A stretch of DNA of 12,616 nucleotides from Candidatus Borrarchaeota archaeon (GCA_016840645.1 JAEORY010000068.1:1-12616); one strand, 5' to 3'. Shown: positions 6,866 through 12,616, counted from the first letter of the stretch. Numbers and translations: made by a program. Notes: generated by a model not told the origin, from the letters alone.

Positions 6866-7997
6866 TTTGATTTGATGAATGGTTAGCCTTTTGCCAAGAA
6901 ATAGTAGCCATTACCTCCATAAAGAGGCGGGCGCATAATTGAGCAGATGATCCCGTTTTTGTATCATATTGCGGACCTAGGCAACAAATATCAAAGCCTT
7001 TGATCAATTTGTGCTTGCCAATTTGTCGAATTGCAGATATGATTTCTCTAGAGGTCAAACCACCAGGTTCAGGATATTTTTGAGCGGGGCAGAATGCAGG
7101 ATCTACAACGTCGATATCTAGTGAAACGTAAAGCGCGTCTGTATTCTCCACGACCTTAAGAGATTTCTTAATGATTTTTTGTATCCCTTCTTGCCATATA
7201 TCAGCCATGGTGAAGTATTGTATCCCCAGTTTTTCGGCAACGAATCGCTCGTGAAGTTGGTTGCGTAAACCTCGAATACCAATGGAGCAAAAACTCTCTG
7301 GATTAACTTCAGGAAATTCAAAAAGCGGTCCCCATTGAGACGCTGCTGAGATTTCCTTTTCATAATAAAGATCAAAATGAGAATCGAAGGAAATTATTCC
7401 AATATTTCCTGTAAAATTGTTAATAAGACTGCGTATACATGGATAAGGTATGGTATGGTCGCCACCTGATACTAATGGAATTGCACCGGCTTCATAAATC
7501 TCTGATATTTTGCGGATAGAGTTTTCTATTGAAGTTTCAGGATTTTTAACGTCTACTTCAATATCGCCATAATCTACCGCTTTAATATGATTAAAAATGA
7601 TGAAATCTCTGCTCAACTCAGGGAAATATCCCCAATTGTGGTTAATCGAGTAGAATAGCGAATATTTTCGAATAGCTTCTGGTGCTTTATCTGCACCTGT
7701 TCGGTAGTAACCTCCAACTTCTGGCGGTGCCGGTGCTGCCGTTTCTGGTAATGTAGTCCAAGGATCTAGATATTTTAATCCCTCCCATGGTAGTCCTACA
7801 AAAGCAACATCGACTCCCACAAGATCTTCTTTCTTCTTAGCATATGGCAATTCCATGAATGTTGGAATATCTCCATAAAGAATGGCTTTAAGTCGTCGTT
7901 CAATTCGCTGAGGTATTATCTTTTTTGATTCATAAGCTTCATTCCACACTTTATCAAGTTTTTTACGACGATGAGCAGTTTCTTTTTCTTTAGACAA
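6855..7997 (-). CDS. Ureohydrolase-fold (arginase/agmatinase superfamily) protein with altered active site
   Basis: About 380 residues. The dinuclear Mn ligands of the arginase superfamily are intact (numbering from an alternative TTG at 8012, five residues longer): SGGDH with His186; DSHFD with Asp210, His212, Asp214 (usually DAHxD); SLDIDVVDP with Asp299 and Asp301. PEPGGLTSRE is also conserved. In GFDICCLGP the glutamate that holds the substrate guanidinium in arginases (GLDIMEVNP) and agmatinases (GMDVVEVSP) is replaced by Cys344. A long N-terminal charged region of about 60 residues precedes the fold. The metal centre should therefore work but the substrate is probably not arginine or agmatine. 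TTG at 7997 is preferred as start because GGAGGA (8005-8010) lies 7 nt upstream; TTG at 8012 would overlap that site. First gene of the operon, overlapping UbiA by 11 nt. Confidence 0.85.
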   Translation of the reverse strand: MSKEKETAHRRKKLDKVWNEAYESKKIIPQRIERRLKAILYGDIPTFMELPYAKKKEDLVGVDVAFVGLPWEGLKYLDPWTTLPETAAPAPPEVGGYYRTGADKAPEAIRKYSLFYSINHNWGYFPELSRDFIIFNHIKAVDYGDIEVDVKNPETSIENSIRKISEIYEAGAIPLVSGGDHTIPYPCIRSLINNFTGNIGIISFDSHFDLYYEKEISAASQWGPLFEFPEVNPESFCSIGIRGLRNQLHERFVAEKLGIQYFTMADIWQEGIQKIIKKSLKVVENTDALYVSLDIDVVDPAFCPAQKYPEPGGLTSREIISAIRQIGKHKLIKGFDICCLGPQYDTKTGSSAQLCARLFMEVMATISWQKANHSSNQNEF

Positions 7998-8012
7998 AAT
8001 ATTTTCCTCCAA

Positions 8013-8199
8013 TTTGAATAGTAGAGTTATTTCGCTTCGTTGGATTACAACTCAATGTAATAGTTTTTCATACAGCAACAACTGTGCAAACAAACTTATA
8101 ATTTGAAATTGCTAAATCCTTCCCTATTATGAGTATACGTAATTATAATTTTTCACTCCTCTCTATATAGATTCAAAAAAAAGAGATGGTGCACAAAAG
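8013..8199. promoter_or_regulatory. Divergent intergenic promoter region
   Basis: This spacer separates the leftward ureohydrolase-UbiA-radical SAM-prenyl synthase operon from the rightward LutB/LutA-like pair. It is strongly AT-rich and contains no convincing ORF or RNA gene. On the minus strand AAATTATAAG near 8095-8105 is a possible TATA element for the operon, though this is weak. The plus-strand TATA element is listed separately. Confidence 0.5.
8164..8169 (+). promoter_or_regulatory. TATA box candidate for the LutB-like gene
   Basis: TATATA within CTCTATATAG ends 30 nt before the ATG at 8200. Archaeal transcription usually begins about 25 nt downstream of box A, so the leader would be very short. 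A modest GGTG at 8188-8191 would then be the only ribosome-binding signal. Confidence 0.45.
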
Positions 8200-9483
8200 A
8201 TGGATCTAGATGATGCATTTATCGAATTAATAGATAGAGCAGACACGGCATTAGAAAATGAAAGCGAAATAAATGCGAGGAAATACGGACTTGATCTAAT
8301 CAATAAAGAAAAATATAAAGCTCTCCAGAAGATTCCTGATTCTGAACTGAAAGAGCAACTTCGTCAAGCTAAGGAGACCTGGATCGACAGGCTAGACGAA
8401 CTTGTTCAAATAGCGAAAGAAGGTTTAGAGGCTGTTGGCTGTAAAGTCTTTTTCGCAAAAACACCTCAAGATGCGCTCAAATATATTGGCGAAGTCGTAG
8501 GCGAAGGAAAGTTGGTCGTAAAATCAAAAACAAACGCAGGGTCCGAAATCGGTCTCGTAAAATATTTGGAATCACGCGAGAACGAGGTAATAGAAACAGA
8601 TCTAGGGGACAGAATAGTTCAAATGAGGGGTGAAAGAGGAACACATCCCATAGCCCCGGCGATTCACTGCTGTCGGGCAGATATCGCCGAACTATTTGGA
8701 CTCCCAACGGCAGCGTCTATTGATGAGATAATAACTAAGGCTCGAGGAGAAGTTCGTGATTTCGTTTTTAAGGCGGATGTAGGTATCTCTGGCTGTAATG
8801 CATTAGCTGCCAAGGAAGGAGCTATATTTCTTGTAGAAAACGAGGGAAATATTCGGTACGTATCGAATGCTCCCCCAGTTCACATTTCTATCTGTCCTTT
8901 AAATAAAATAGTACCTGATGTTGAAACTGCTTTCACTCAAATTCGATTACTCTCAGTCTATGCTGCTGGTCAAGTTACCCCAGTCTACTTATCTATGATC
9001 AGTGGTCCAAGCAAAACAGGCGATATTGAATTCGATGTTAGGGAAGGTATGCACGGTCCAAAAGAAGTTCACGTTATTCTGGTAGATAATAATCGAATTG
9101 AAGCAAGTAAAGGACCTCTAAAAGAATCCATCTTCTGCATTGGATGTGGCTCTTGCATTAATGAATGCCCCGCCTATGATAATTTAGGTCTCGCGTTTGG
9201 TGGACCTACATATGTAGGACCAATCGGAATTGTGCATACTGCTATTCAAAACGGATTAGAAACCACTTTAGAATCTGGGTTGAATTTCTGTACGATGTGT
9301 AAAAGATGTGGGGATATATGTCCAGTAGATATTCCCATACCTGATCTACTTAAATATTTACGTGATCTCGCAACTGAAAAGGGATTGCTTTTGCCGCCTT
9401 TTGCTGAGATTGAAAAGAGAATAAAGGAATTTGGAAATCCATTTGGCATTCAAGAACAAGCGTATTCTTCCGATGAGAGGTGA
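8200..9483 (+). CDS. LutB/LldF-like LUD-domain iron-sulfur protein
   Basis: 427 residues. The LUD domain covers about residues 60-300: LVVKSKTNAGSEIGL, VIETDLGDRIVQMRGE, HPIAPAIH and FKADVGISGCNALAAKEGAIFLVENEGN all follow LutB of lactate oxidation. A bacterial-type ferredoxin module follows with CIGCGSCINECP (Cys313, 316, 319, 323) and CTMCKRCGDICPVDIP (Cys364, 367, 370, 374), enough for two [4Fe-4S] clusters. LutB carries electrons in the LutABC L-lactate dehydrogenase, in the cytoplasm or at the inner membrane face. It is somewhat shorter than the usual 470 residues. Its stop overlaps the next gene, the LutA/HdrB-like partner, so they form a pair. No LutC, lactate dehydrogenase flavoprotein or lactate permease is seen nearby, so lactate is a family-based guess; another 2-hydroxyacid or heterodisulfide-type electron transfer is possible. 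Confidence 0.88.
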   Translation: MDLDDAFIELIDRADTALENESEINARKYGLDLINKEKYKALQKIPDSELKEQLRQAKETWIDRLDELVQIAKEGLEAVGCKVFFAKTPQDALKYIGEVVGEGKLVVKSKTNAGSEIGLVKYLESRENEVIETDLGDRIVQMRGERGTHPIAPAIHCCRADIAELFGLPTAASIDEIITKARGEVRDFVFKADVGISGCNALAAKEGAIFLVENEGNIRYVSNAPPVHISICPLNKIVPDVETAFTQIRLLSVYAAGQVTPVYLSMISGPSKTGDIEFDVREGMHGPKEVHVILVDNNRIEASKGPLKESIFCIGCGSCINECPAYDNLGLAFGGPTYVGPIGIVHTAIQNGLETTLESGLNFCTMCKRCGDICPVDIPIPDLLKYLRDLATEKGLLLPPFAEIEKRIKEFGNPFGIQEQAYSSDER

Positions 9484-9488
9484 ATTTT

Positions 9489-10187
9489 TTGGCGAAAATC
9501 CTTTTATTTCATGGATGTATGAACCGATTTGTGACTCCTCAGATTTCTAAAGCGACTATCAGGCTTTTAAAGGATGCAAATGTCGATTTTGAAAGTCTTG
9601 ATAGAGAGTTATGTTGCGGTTTTGTACTTTACGAAAATGGTCAGCATGCAGCAACAGTAGAAGTAATGAAGAAAAATCGGGAGATTTTTTCCAAGCATGA
9701 CATTGATACTATCCTCACAAGTTGCCCAACATGCGCCTACATCTTCAAGGTTCACTATCCCGAAATCTTGCCTGATTGGAATTATCACGTTGTCCACGTG
9801 ACGGAATTTCTAGCGAAACTAATAGAAGAGAAAAAACTAGACATTGATAGAAAAGCGGATGTCAATGTTACTTTCCATGATCCTTGTCATCTTACACGAG
9901 GACTTAAGGTTACTGAAGAGCCTAGAAAAGTTTTAAATGCGATTCCTGGTATGAAACTTGTTGAAATGGAGCATTCATGTGAAGCATCAAAGTGTTGCGG
10001 AGCAGGAAGTGGAATGCGTCTCACCTTTAGCAGCGTAGCACAAGCATTGGCAGAAAGCAGGGTCGAAGAAGCTGAAAAAACAGGTGCTACTGTCCTCGTT
10101 ACTTCGTGTCCAACATGTTTCCTTCATCTCAAAGAAAATGCCAAGAATATCAAAGTAATTGACATTTCGGAAGCAATTGTCGATTAA
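9489..10187 (+). CDS. LutA/HdrB-like CCG-domain iron-sulfur protein
   Basis: 232 residues with two CCG (cysteine-rich) domains. First: Cys10, Cys42-Cys43-Gly, Cys79-Pro-Thr-Cys82. Second: Cys133 in HDPCHL, Cys169-Cys170-Gly, Cys207-Pro-Thr-Cys210. This is the full ligand set for the non-cubane [4Fe-4S] clusters shown in HdrB, shared with LutA/LldE and GlpC. The usual length is about 240-300 residues. It probably works with the LutB-like protein in oxidising lactate or a related hydroxyacid, or in disulfide-linked electron transfer. TTG at 9489 is chosen because AGGTGA (9478-9483) lies 5 nt upstream; a GTG at 9480, three codons earlier and overlapping the lutB-like stop as GTGA, is the alternative but would overlap that ribosome site. 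Gene order (B before A) is the reverse of bacterial lutABC. Confidence 0.87.
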   Translation: MAKILLFHGCMNRFVTPQISKATIRLLKDANVDFESLDRELCCGFVLYENGQHAATVEVMKKNREIFSKHDIDTILTSCPTCAYIFKVHYPEILPDWNYHVVHVTEFLAKLIEEKKLDIDRKADVNVTFHDPCHLTRGLKVTEEPRKVLNAIPGMKLVEMEHSCEASKCCGAGSGMRLTFSSVAQALAESRVEEAEKTGATVLVTSCPTCFLHLKENAKNIKVIDISEAIVD

Positions 10188-10230
10188 ACAAACTTTGCTT
10201 GTATTCTCGACATCTAATCTTTTAGAGTTG

Positions 10231-10262
10231 AAATACATCGAAAATGTGCACTCAATGTATTT
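10231..10262. promoter_or_regulatory. Perfect 8-bp inverted repeat upstream of the cupin gene
   Basis: AAATACAT (10231-10238) and ATGTATTT (10255-10262) are exact reverse complements separated by 16 nt and end 19 nt before the cupin ATG. The location fits a regulator-binding site or a stem at the end of the LutA-like transcript. There is no T-tract immediately after, so an operator is slightly favoured. Confidence 0.35.
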
Positions 10263-10513
10263 GTTATAGCGAGGTGTGGATATGATTGTCAAGCAAAAAG
10301 ATAAACCTGTTAAAAGTGCGTATGATGTAGAATTTAAGGCACTTGCGACTGGCGATAGAATAATGTGTACCATTATGAGATTCAAAAAGGGCGGCAAAGT
10401 TCCAAAGCATAAACACCCCGCTGAACAGGTCGGATACATTGTAAAAGGGAAGTTTAAACTTTGGATTAATGATGAGGAGATTGGGGTGTTAGAACCCGGA
10501 GATAGTTATATGA

Positions 10514-10656
10514 GTGAACTACTCCACCCTTTCGGATGGTGCTTCCTGCGAGTCCTCCCAACCCTTGCGGGAAACTTTCGTTTTACGATCGGCTGTGTGT
10601 CGCAGATCATCCCGATGGGGATGGCCCGTCCACCTGGCATTCTGTGATAGCAACCC
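10514..10656 (-). ncRNA. Omega-RNA-like (TnpB guide) right-end region
   Basis: Downstream of the tnpB-tail stop lie 143 nt without coding sense but with stem-loops. Near the very end, CCATCC-GAAA-GGGTGG (minus strand; 10524-10539) is a 6-bp stem with a GNRA tetraloop, and CATCCC-CATC-GGGATG (10608-10623) is a perfect 6-bp stem. TnpB-associated omega RNAs are transcribed from exactly this part of IS200/IS605 elements and use flanking DNA as guide. Here the guide would begin at 10513 and read TCATATAACTATCTCC on the minus strand, i.e. cupin sequence. Expression is inferred. The 5' limit is unknown and may lie within the tnpB relic. Confidence 0.5.
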
Positions 10657-10822
10657 TCAGGTTTCAAAACCACAGCATACAGATTCGCCAAATGCTATTG
10701 TCCTTTTACCTTCGCGGTTATTCGCGCGGGTTAGCAACTGTACGAACCCTAGTTCCACAGGGACTCCAACTTCAGTATTCCTATCGAGAGTCTTGTATCC
10801 CTGCTTTCCTCCCGATATTCAT
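10657..10822 (-). pseudogene. tnpB: Remnant of tnpB 3' end
   Basis: A frame from 10779 to the TGA at 10657-10659 encodes 40 residues beginning NTEVGVPVELGF and ending ESVCCGFET. The N-T-x-x-G-x-P-V-E style and low-complexity polar tail resemble the variable C-terminus that follows the last RuvC/zinc-ribbon segment in archaeal TnpB proteins. Just upstream in another frame is MNIGRKAGIQDSR (ATG at 10822, stop TAG), resembling the NASxNI segment that precedes this tail, so a frameshift probably separates the two. The catalytic residues and zinc ribbon are absent. It is too short to be sure, and the call depends partly on the element context. Confidence 0.45.
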
Positions 10823-10845
10823 CACTACTCTTCTGTGCAAGACAC

Positions 10846-10853
10846 TATATAAA
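10846..10853 (-). promoter_or_regulatory. TATA box inside the insertion element
   Basis: TTTATATA on the minus strand matches archaeal box A. Transcription would start near 10822 and run through the tnpB remnant and omega-RNA-like region toward the right end at 10514. Inferred from consensus only. Confidence 0.4.
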
Positions 10854-10856
10854 GCT

Positions 10857-10897
10857 GGCGGCTTTCATCTCTTCCTGTCGGAAGGGGACTTCCCGCC
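10857..10897 (-). repeat. Left-end double stem-loop of the element
   Basis: GGCGG (10857-10861) pairs with CCGCC (10893-10897), and within it CTTCC (10871-10875) pairs with GGAAG (10880-10884) around a 4-nt loop. It lies 16 nt inside the proposed left boundary, where IS200/IS605 elements carry the hairpin recognised by TnpA. Confidence 0.45.
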
Positions 10898-11040
10898 GAT
10901 AATGTTAAAAGTAGTGAATTTCATTCGATGGAAATGCTAGAAGATTCAGAATGGGTAGATATGTTTTCTCCACCACGAGAAGAGTATATGATAAATAAAC
11001 TACCCTTATTTTTGAAATACGCGTTTAAACGCTTTGGAGT

Positions 11041-11679
11041 TTATACCTTTTGAAAGACATAAAAAATTGCTTTTTTCTTCAGTTTATACCTTGCTTTTGA
11101 AGGAGATCTTTGACTATTTTCATTCACCATTTCGAGTGTAATGGAATCCCCTTTGGTTGTTATGAAAAAACTATGTATGCTTTGTTGTGATTCAAGATAT
11201 TCATTAGCCGTTTTAAAAACTCCGATCAGGTGGAATTTAGGCTCTACATAAGCCATACTGGCGTCATAGTGTTCATTGTCGACGAAAAGCAATCCACTTT
11301 TTTTCAGATATGAACCACAAGGTTGGGAGACGAAGCCACTACTTAAGGAAATTAATAGGTCGAAGCTCGCTTTATCTTCACCGAATTGCGCTCTATAATC
11401 TGATTGATGGACCTTGATCTTTGATTTACCTTTATATTCTTTATGGTTTTCAATATATTTCAATAGGTCTGAGTCATGGAATATTTTTTCCATCTTGGAG
11501 AACAAATCAACATACACTACATGTGAGAAAACCAGTGAAGGTGTCATATGAATCCAGCTTCCTGGATATAGGATACGTTTGGGGGAAAACTTGTTATTGA
11601 TAAGACGGAATGCTTGGAGATGCCAATCATTAGTACCGTTATAATATGAGAGATAGTCATTGAGAGCCTTTGAAGTCAT
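11041..11679 (-). CDS. Methyltransferase-like Rossmann-fold protein, function unknown
   Basis: 212 residues. RILYPGSWIHMTPSLVFSHVVYVDLF (35-60) has the strand-turn-helix-strand-acidic pattern of class I SAM-dependent methyltransferase motifs I and II, but the usual GxGxG loop is replaced by PGSWIHMTPS. FDLLISLSSGF (106-116) occupies the motif IV position and YLKKSGLLFVDNEHYDASMAY (124-144) the strand after it. The C-terminus from about 165 is basic and not recognised. It may be a divergent methyltransferase or a SAM-binding relative without activity. A TATA-like TTTATATT lies only about 5-15 nt before the ATG, too near for standard spacing, and no clear Shine-Dalgarno is seen. It converges on the cupin gene and overlaps the restored cupin end by 13 nt. 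Confidence 0.7.
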   Translation of the reverse strand: MTSKALNDYLSYYNGTNDWHLQAFRLINNKFSPKRILYPGSWIHMTPSLVFSHVVYVDLFSKMEKIFHDSDLLKYIENHKEYKGKSKIKVHQSDYRAQFGEDKASFDLLISLSSGFVSQPCGSYLKKSGLLFVDNEHYDASMAYVEPKFHLIGVFKTANEYLESQQSIHSFFITTKGDSITLEMVNENSQRSPSKARYKLKKKAIFYVFQKV

Positions 11680-11780
11680 ATTTTGAATATAAAGGGTTGA
11701 ATTTATTTATTTAACCTAATCTACAAATCCATTATTTCGCCCCTCTCAAAAGTAGTCTACTATCAATGTGCAACGCGGAA

Positions 11781-11798
11781 CGCATCCTTTTTTATGCG
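11781..11798. other. Short inverted repeat in the divergent spacer
   Basis: CGCAT (11781-11785) and ATGCG (11794-11798) flank a T-rich CCTTTTTT. The T-rich part plus AT lies 35-40 nt upstream of the ATG at 11830 and could act as a weak TATA region for that gene. The rest of 11680-11829 is AT-rich spacer with nothing else recognised. Confidence 0.25.
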
Positions 11799-11829
11799 CT
11801 TTAGTAAATAATTTCAAAGTGATGATTTT

Positions 11830-12483
11830 ATGATTATCAAACAGGGGGATAAAGCCATAAAGAAAGACTTAGACGGATTAAAGTCTGCTATAGACAAAAG
11901 ATTTCCCAAAGAGTTCTCAAAGCCCTTAACTGAGATATTATATCCGTTAGCAAAAAACAGAATAATTTCTTACGATAAAATACAACTAGAGAAGGAACAA
12001 AAGGATGAACTTCTATTTTTGGCGTATAACGAGCGCCTATTACTTCCAGTTGCGCTAAAAACGTTAGCGTGGAATTCTAGACCCCTAACTTTAAGGTCGG
12101 GGGAACGGTATGAAATGCCTCCTGCAATTCAATATCTAATTAGACATGCCAAAAAAACGGGAGAATGGGATCCTGAGTATGCTGTGAGAAATTATCTTGA
12201 AGCTATTGGTGAGTCTAACGTCGAGATACTTCTCACATTTTTCCAAGAAATGAAGAGACAGGTAAGCCGTTCAAAAACGTTATCTAAAACCAAAAAGATT
12301 ACACCTGTCCTTTTAAAAAGATGCCTAAGAAATATCCACGCAACACAACTAGTCACAAAATTGGAGTTAGGGAAAACAATAGCTAAATTAAAGGGAGGAG
12401 GCCTAATTAGTCCCTTTCTCCTTAAAATTCCAGAAAAAGGTCCATGTTATGAAATAAATCCCTCTCTTTTCTTTGACTGCTAG
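11830..12483 (+). CDS. Uncharacterised basic protein with possible winged-helix C-terminus
   Basis: 217 residues, not recognised as any named family. The protein is rich in Lys and Arg, mostly helical by appearance, with no signal peptide or membrane segment. Residues about 140-160 (KRQVSRSKTLSKTKK) form a basic linker. The last 50 residues (LVTKLELGKTIAKLKGGGLISPFLLKI...CYEINPSLFF) look like a winged helix: recognition helix, GGGLI turn and a wing ending in YEINPSLF, as in many archaeal transcription regulators. That assignment is by pattern only. An earlier stretch, LTEILYPLAKNRIISYDKIQLE, could be a second small helical domain. It stands alone, divergent from the methyltransferase-like gene. 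GTGAT upstream of ATG at 11830 is a modest ribosome site. Confidence 0.65.
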   Translation: MIIKQGDKAIKKDLDGLKSAIDKRFPKEFSKPLTEILYPLAKNRIISYDKIQLEKEQKDELLFLAYNERLLLPVALKTLAWNSRPLTLRSGERYEMPPAIQYLIRHAKKTGEWDPEYAVRNYLEAIGESNVEILLTFFQEMKRQVSRSKTLSKTKKITPVLLKRCLRNIHATQLVTKLELGKTIAKLKGGGLISPFLLKIPEKGPCYEINPSLFFDC

Positions 12484-12529
12484 GGAACAAAGAGATGTGG
12501 GAACTTTCTCGTATAAGAGCATAAATTTG

Positions 12530-12564
12530 TATGAAAAGAAAAAGAAAGAATGGGAAATACTCCC
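12530..12564 (-). terminator. Possible terminator of the right-edge gene
   Basis: On the minus strand, 11 nt after the stop of the gene entering from the right, GGGA-GTATT-TCCC forms a 4-bp stem (12552-12564), followed by a T-rich run (TTCTTTCTTTTTCTTTTC, 12530-12550). Archaeal termination commonly uses such T-tracts. The stem itself may not matter. Confidence 0.4.
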
Positions 12565-12575
12565 AGTGATAAAAA

Positions 12576-12616
12576 CTATTCCTCATTAAGTCCGAGTGCT
12601 TCAGCGATGATCTCAG
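12576..12616 (-). CDS. C-terminal end of an unidentified protein
   Basis: Reading from the right edge on the minus strand gives EIIAEALGLNEE followed by TAG at 12576-12578. The amphipathic, acidic ending looks like a genuine protein C-terminus, and a T-rich tract follows. With about 12 codons the family cannot be identified. The spacer 12484-12575 otherwise holds only the terminator-like tract. Confidence 0.45.
   Translation of the reverse strand, partial: EIIAEALGLNEE

Larger units (their letters stand above)
10514..10913 (-). mobile_element. 400-bp IS200/IS605-type non-autonomous element in the cupin gene
   Basis: The segment is bounded by GTGAA at 10514-10518 and 10914-10918 (TTCAC on the minus strand), exactly 400 bp apart. 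IS200/IS605 elements insert 3' of a short target motif without duplication, and their right end often repeats that motif; this fits with the left end at 10913 and right end at 10514. Seen inside, in minus-strand order: a left-end double stem-loop (10857-10897), a TATA box TTTATATA (10846-10853), a short decayed tnpB tail ending at 10657, and a 143-nt structured right end. The segment is clearly richer in G+C than the split cupin gene. There is no tnpA and almost all of tnpB is gone, so it would depend on a related element elsewhere for movement. The family assignment rests on layout and tnpB-tail resemblance, without a database match. Confidence 0.72.
10282..11053 (+). pseudogene. Cupin-domain gene interrupted by a 400-bp insertion
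   Basis: The 5' part (10282-10518) encodes a small cupin: FKALATGDRIMCTIMRFKKGG, motif 1 as PKHKHPAEQVGYIVKGKFKLWI (two His and a Glu as metal ligands), then EPGDSYM. The frame then enters foreign sequence and ends at 10647 with an unrelated tail. The missing half is found at 10913-11053: SEFHSMEMLEDSEWVDMFSPPREEYM, with the motif 2 His and the usual cupin ending FSPPRE-Y. Deleting 10514-10913 joins the halves in frame as GDSYMSEFHSMEM, giving about 123 residues with a stop at 11051-11053. Such cupins bind a metal and are often small isomerases, dioxygenases or sensors; no specific role is evident. ATG at 10282 is preferred to GTG at 10276 because GAGGTG (10271-10276) is its ribosome site. 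The insertion is not a multiple of three, so function is probably lost. The restored end overlaps the convergent gene by 13 nt. Confidence 0.85.

Noticed and set aside
6855..8012. Calling the ureohydrolase agmatinase (speB)
   Set aside because: Metal ligands match but the guanidinium-binding Glu is Cys and the neighbours do not concern polyamines.
8477..8707. Minus-strand frame opposite the LutB-like gene
   Set aside because: Antisense to the LUD domain, no start signal and no recognisable protein features.
9987..10439. 150-codon minus-strand frame spanning the LutA-like end and cupin start
   Set aside because: Antisense to two real genes and crosses their spacer; no ribosome site.
10514..10940. 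Open frames on both strands inside the insertion (10506-10691 minus, 10514-10852 plus, 10536-10940 plus)
   Set aside because: They lie over the structured right end and tnpB relic, have no protein-like composition or ribosome sites, and two cross the element-cupin boundary.
1..12616. CRISPR array, tRNA or rRNA genes
   Set aside because: No regularly spaced repeats and no cloverleaf-like or rRNA-like segments were seen in any spacer.

Overview
The window looks like a piece of an archaeal chromosome, moderately AT-rich. The evidence is archaeal box-A elements (TTTATATA or TATATA) upstream of genes, strong Shine-Dalgarno sites matched to the archaeal 16S 3' end (GGAGG, GAGGTG), frequent GTG/TTG starts, and gene families common in archaea: UPF0210/ACT pair, DUF438-type PAS, polyprenyl synthase, MenA-like UbiA, LutB/HdrB-like Fe-S proteins. 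The lineage cannot be fixed from the sequence; an uncultured Bathyarchaeia-, Asgard- or Thermoplasmatota-like organism is a guess.

Layout. 1-960 (-): 5' part of an alkaline-phosphatase-superfamily metalloenzyme that runs off the left edge. 1046-2767 (-): UPF0210/PFL-family protein with its usual ACT-domain partner, preceded by a stop-free stretch (2748-3101) that may be a small or decayed gene. 3102-3506 (-): single PAS-domain protein with its own promoter. 3670-7997 (-): tight four-gene operon transcribed as ureohydrolase-like protein, MenA-like UbiA prenyltransferase, SPASM radical SAM enzyme, short polyprenyl diphosphate synthase. 8200-10187 (+): divergently transcribed LutB-like plus LutA/HdrB-like iron-sulfur pair. 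10282-11053 (+): cupin gene broken by a 400-bp insertion. 11041-11679 (-): methyltransferase-like protein. 11830-12483 (+): unrecognised protein with a possible winged-helix C-terminus. 12576-12616 (-): last codons of another gene.

Two things stand out. First, the four-gene operon pairs the enzymes needed to build and attach an isoprenoid tail (polyprenyl synthase plus UbiA) with a SPASM radical SAM enzyme and a ureohydrolase-fold protein whose guanidinium-binding glutamate is replaced by cysteine. This is a candidate, not obviously described, pathway for a prenylated quinone-like or tetrapyrrole-like cofactor. Second, the cupin gene carries an exactly 400-bp derivative of an IS200/IS605-type element (10514-10913). 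It keeps both ends, a TATA box, a decayed tnpB tail and an omega-RNA-like right end with a GNRA-loop hairpin. Removing the 400 bp at the TTCAC boundaries restores the cupin reading frame.
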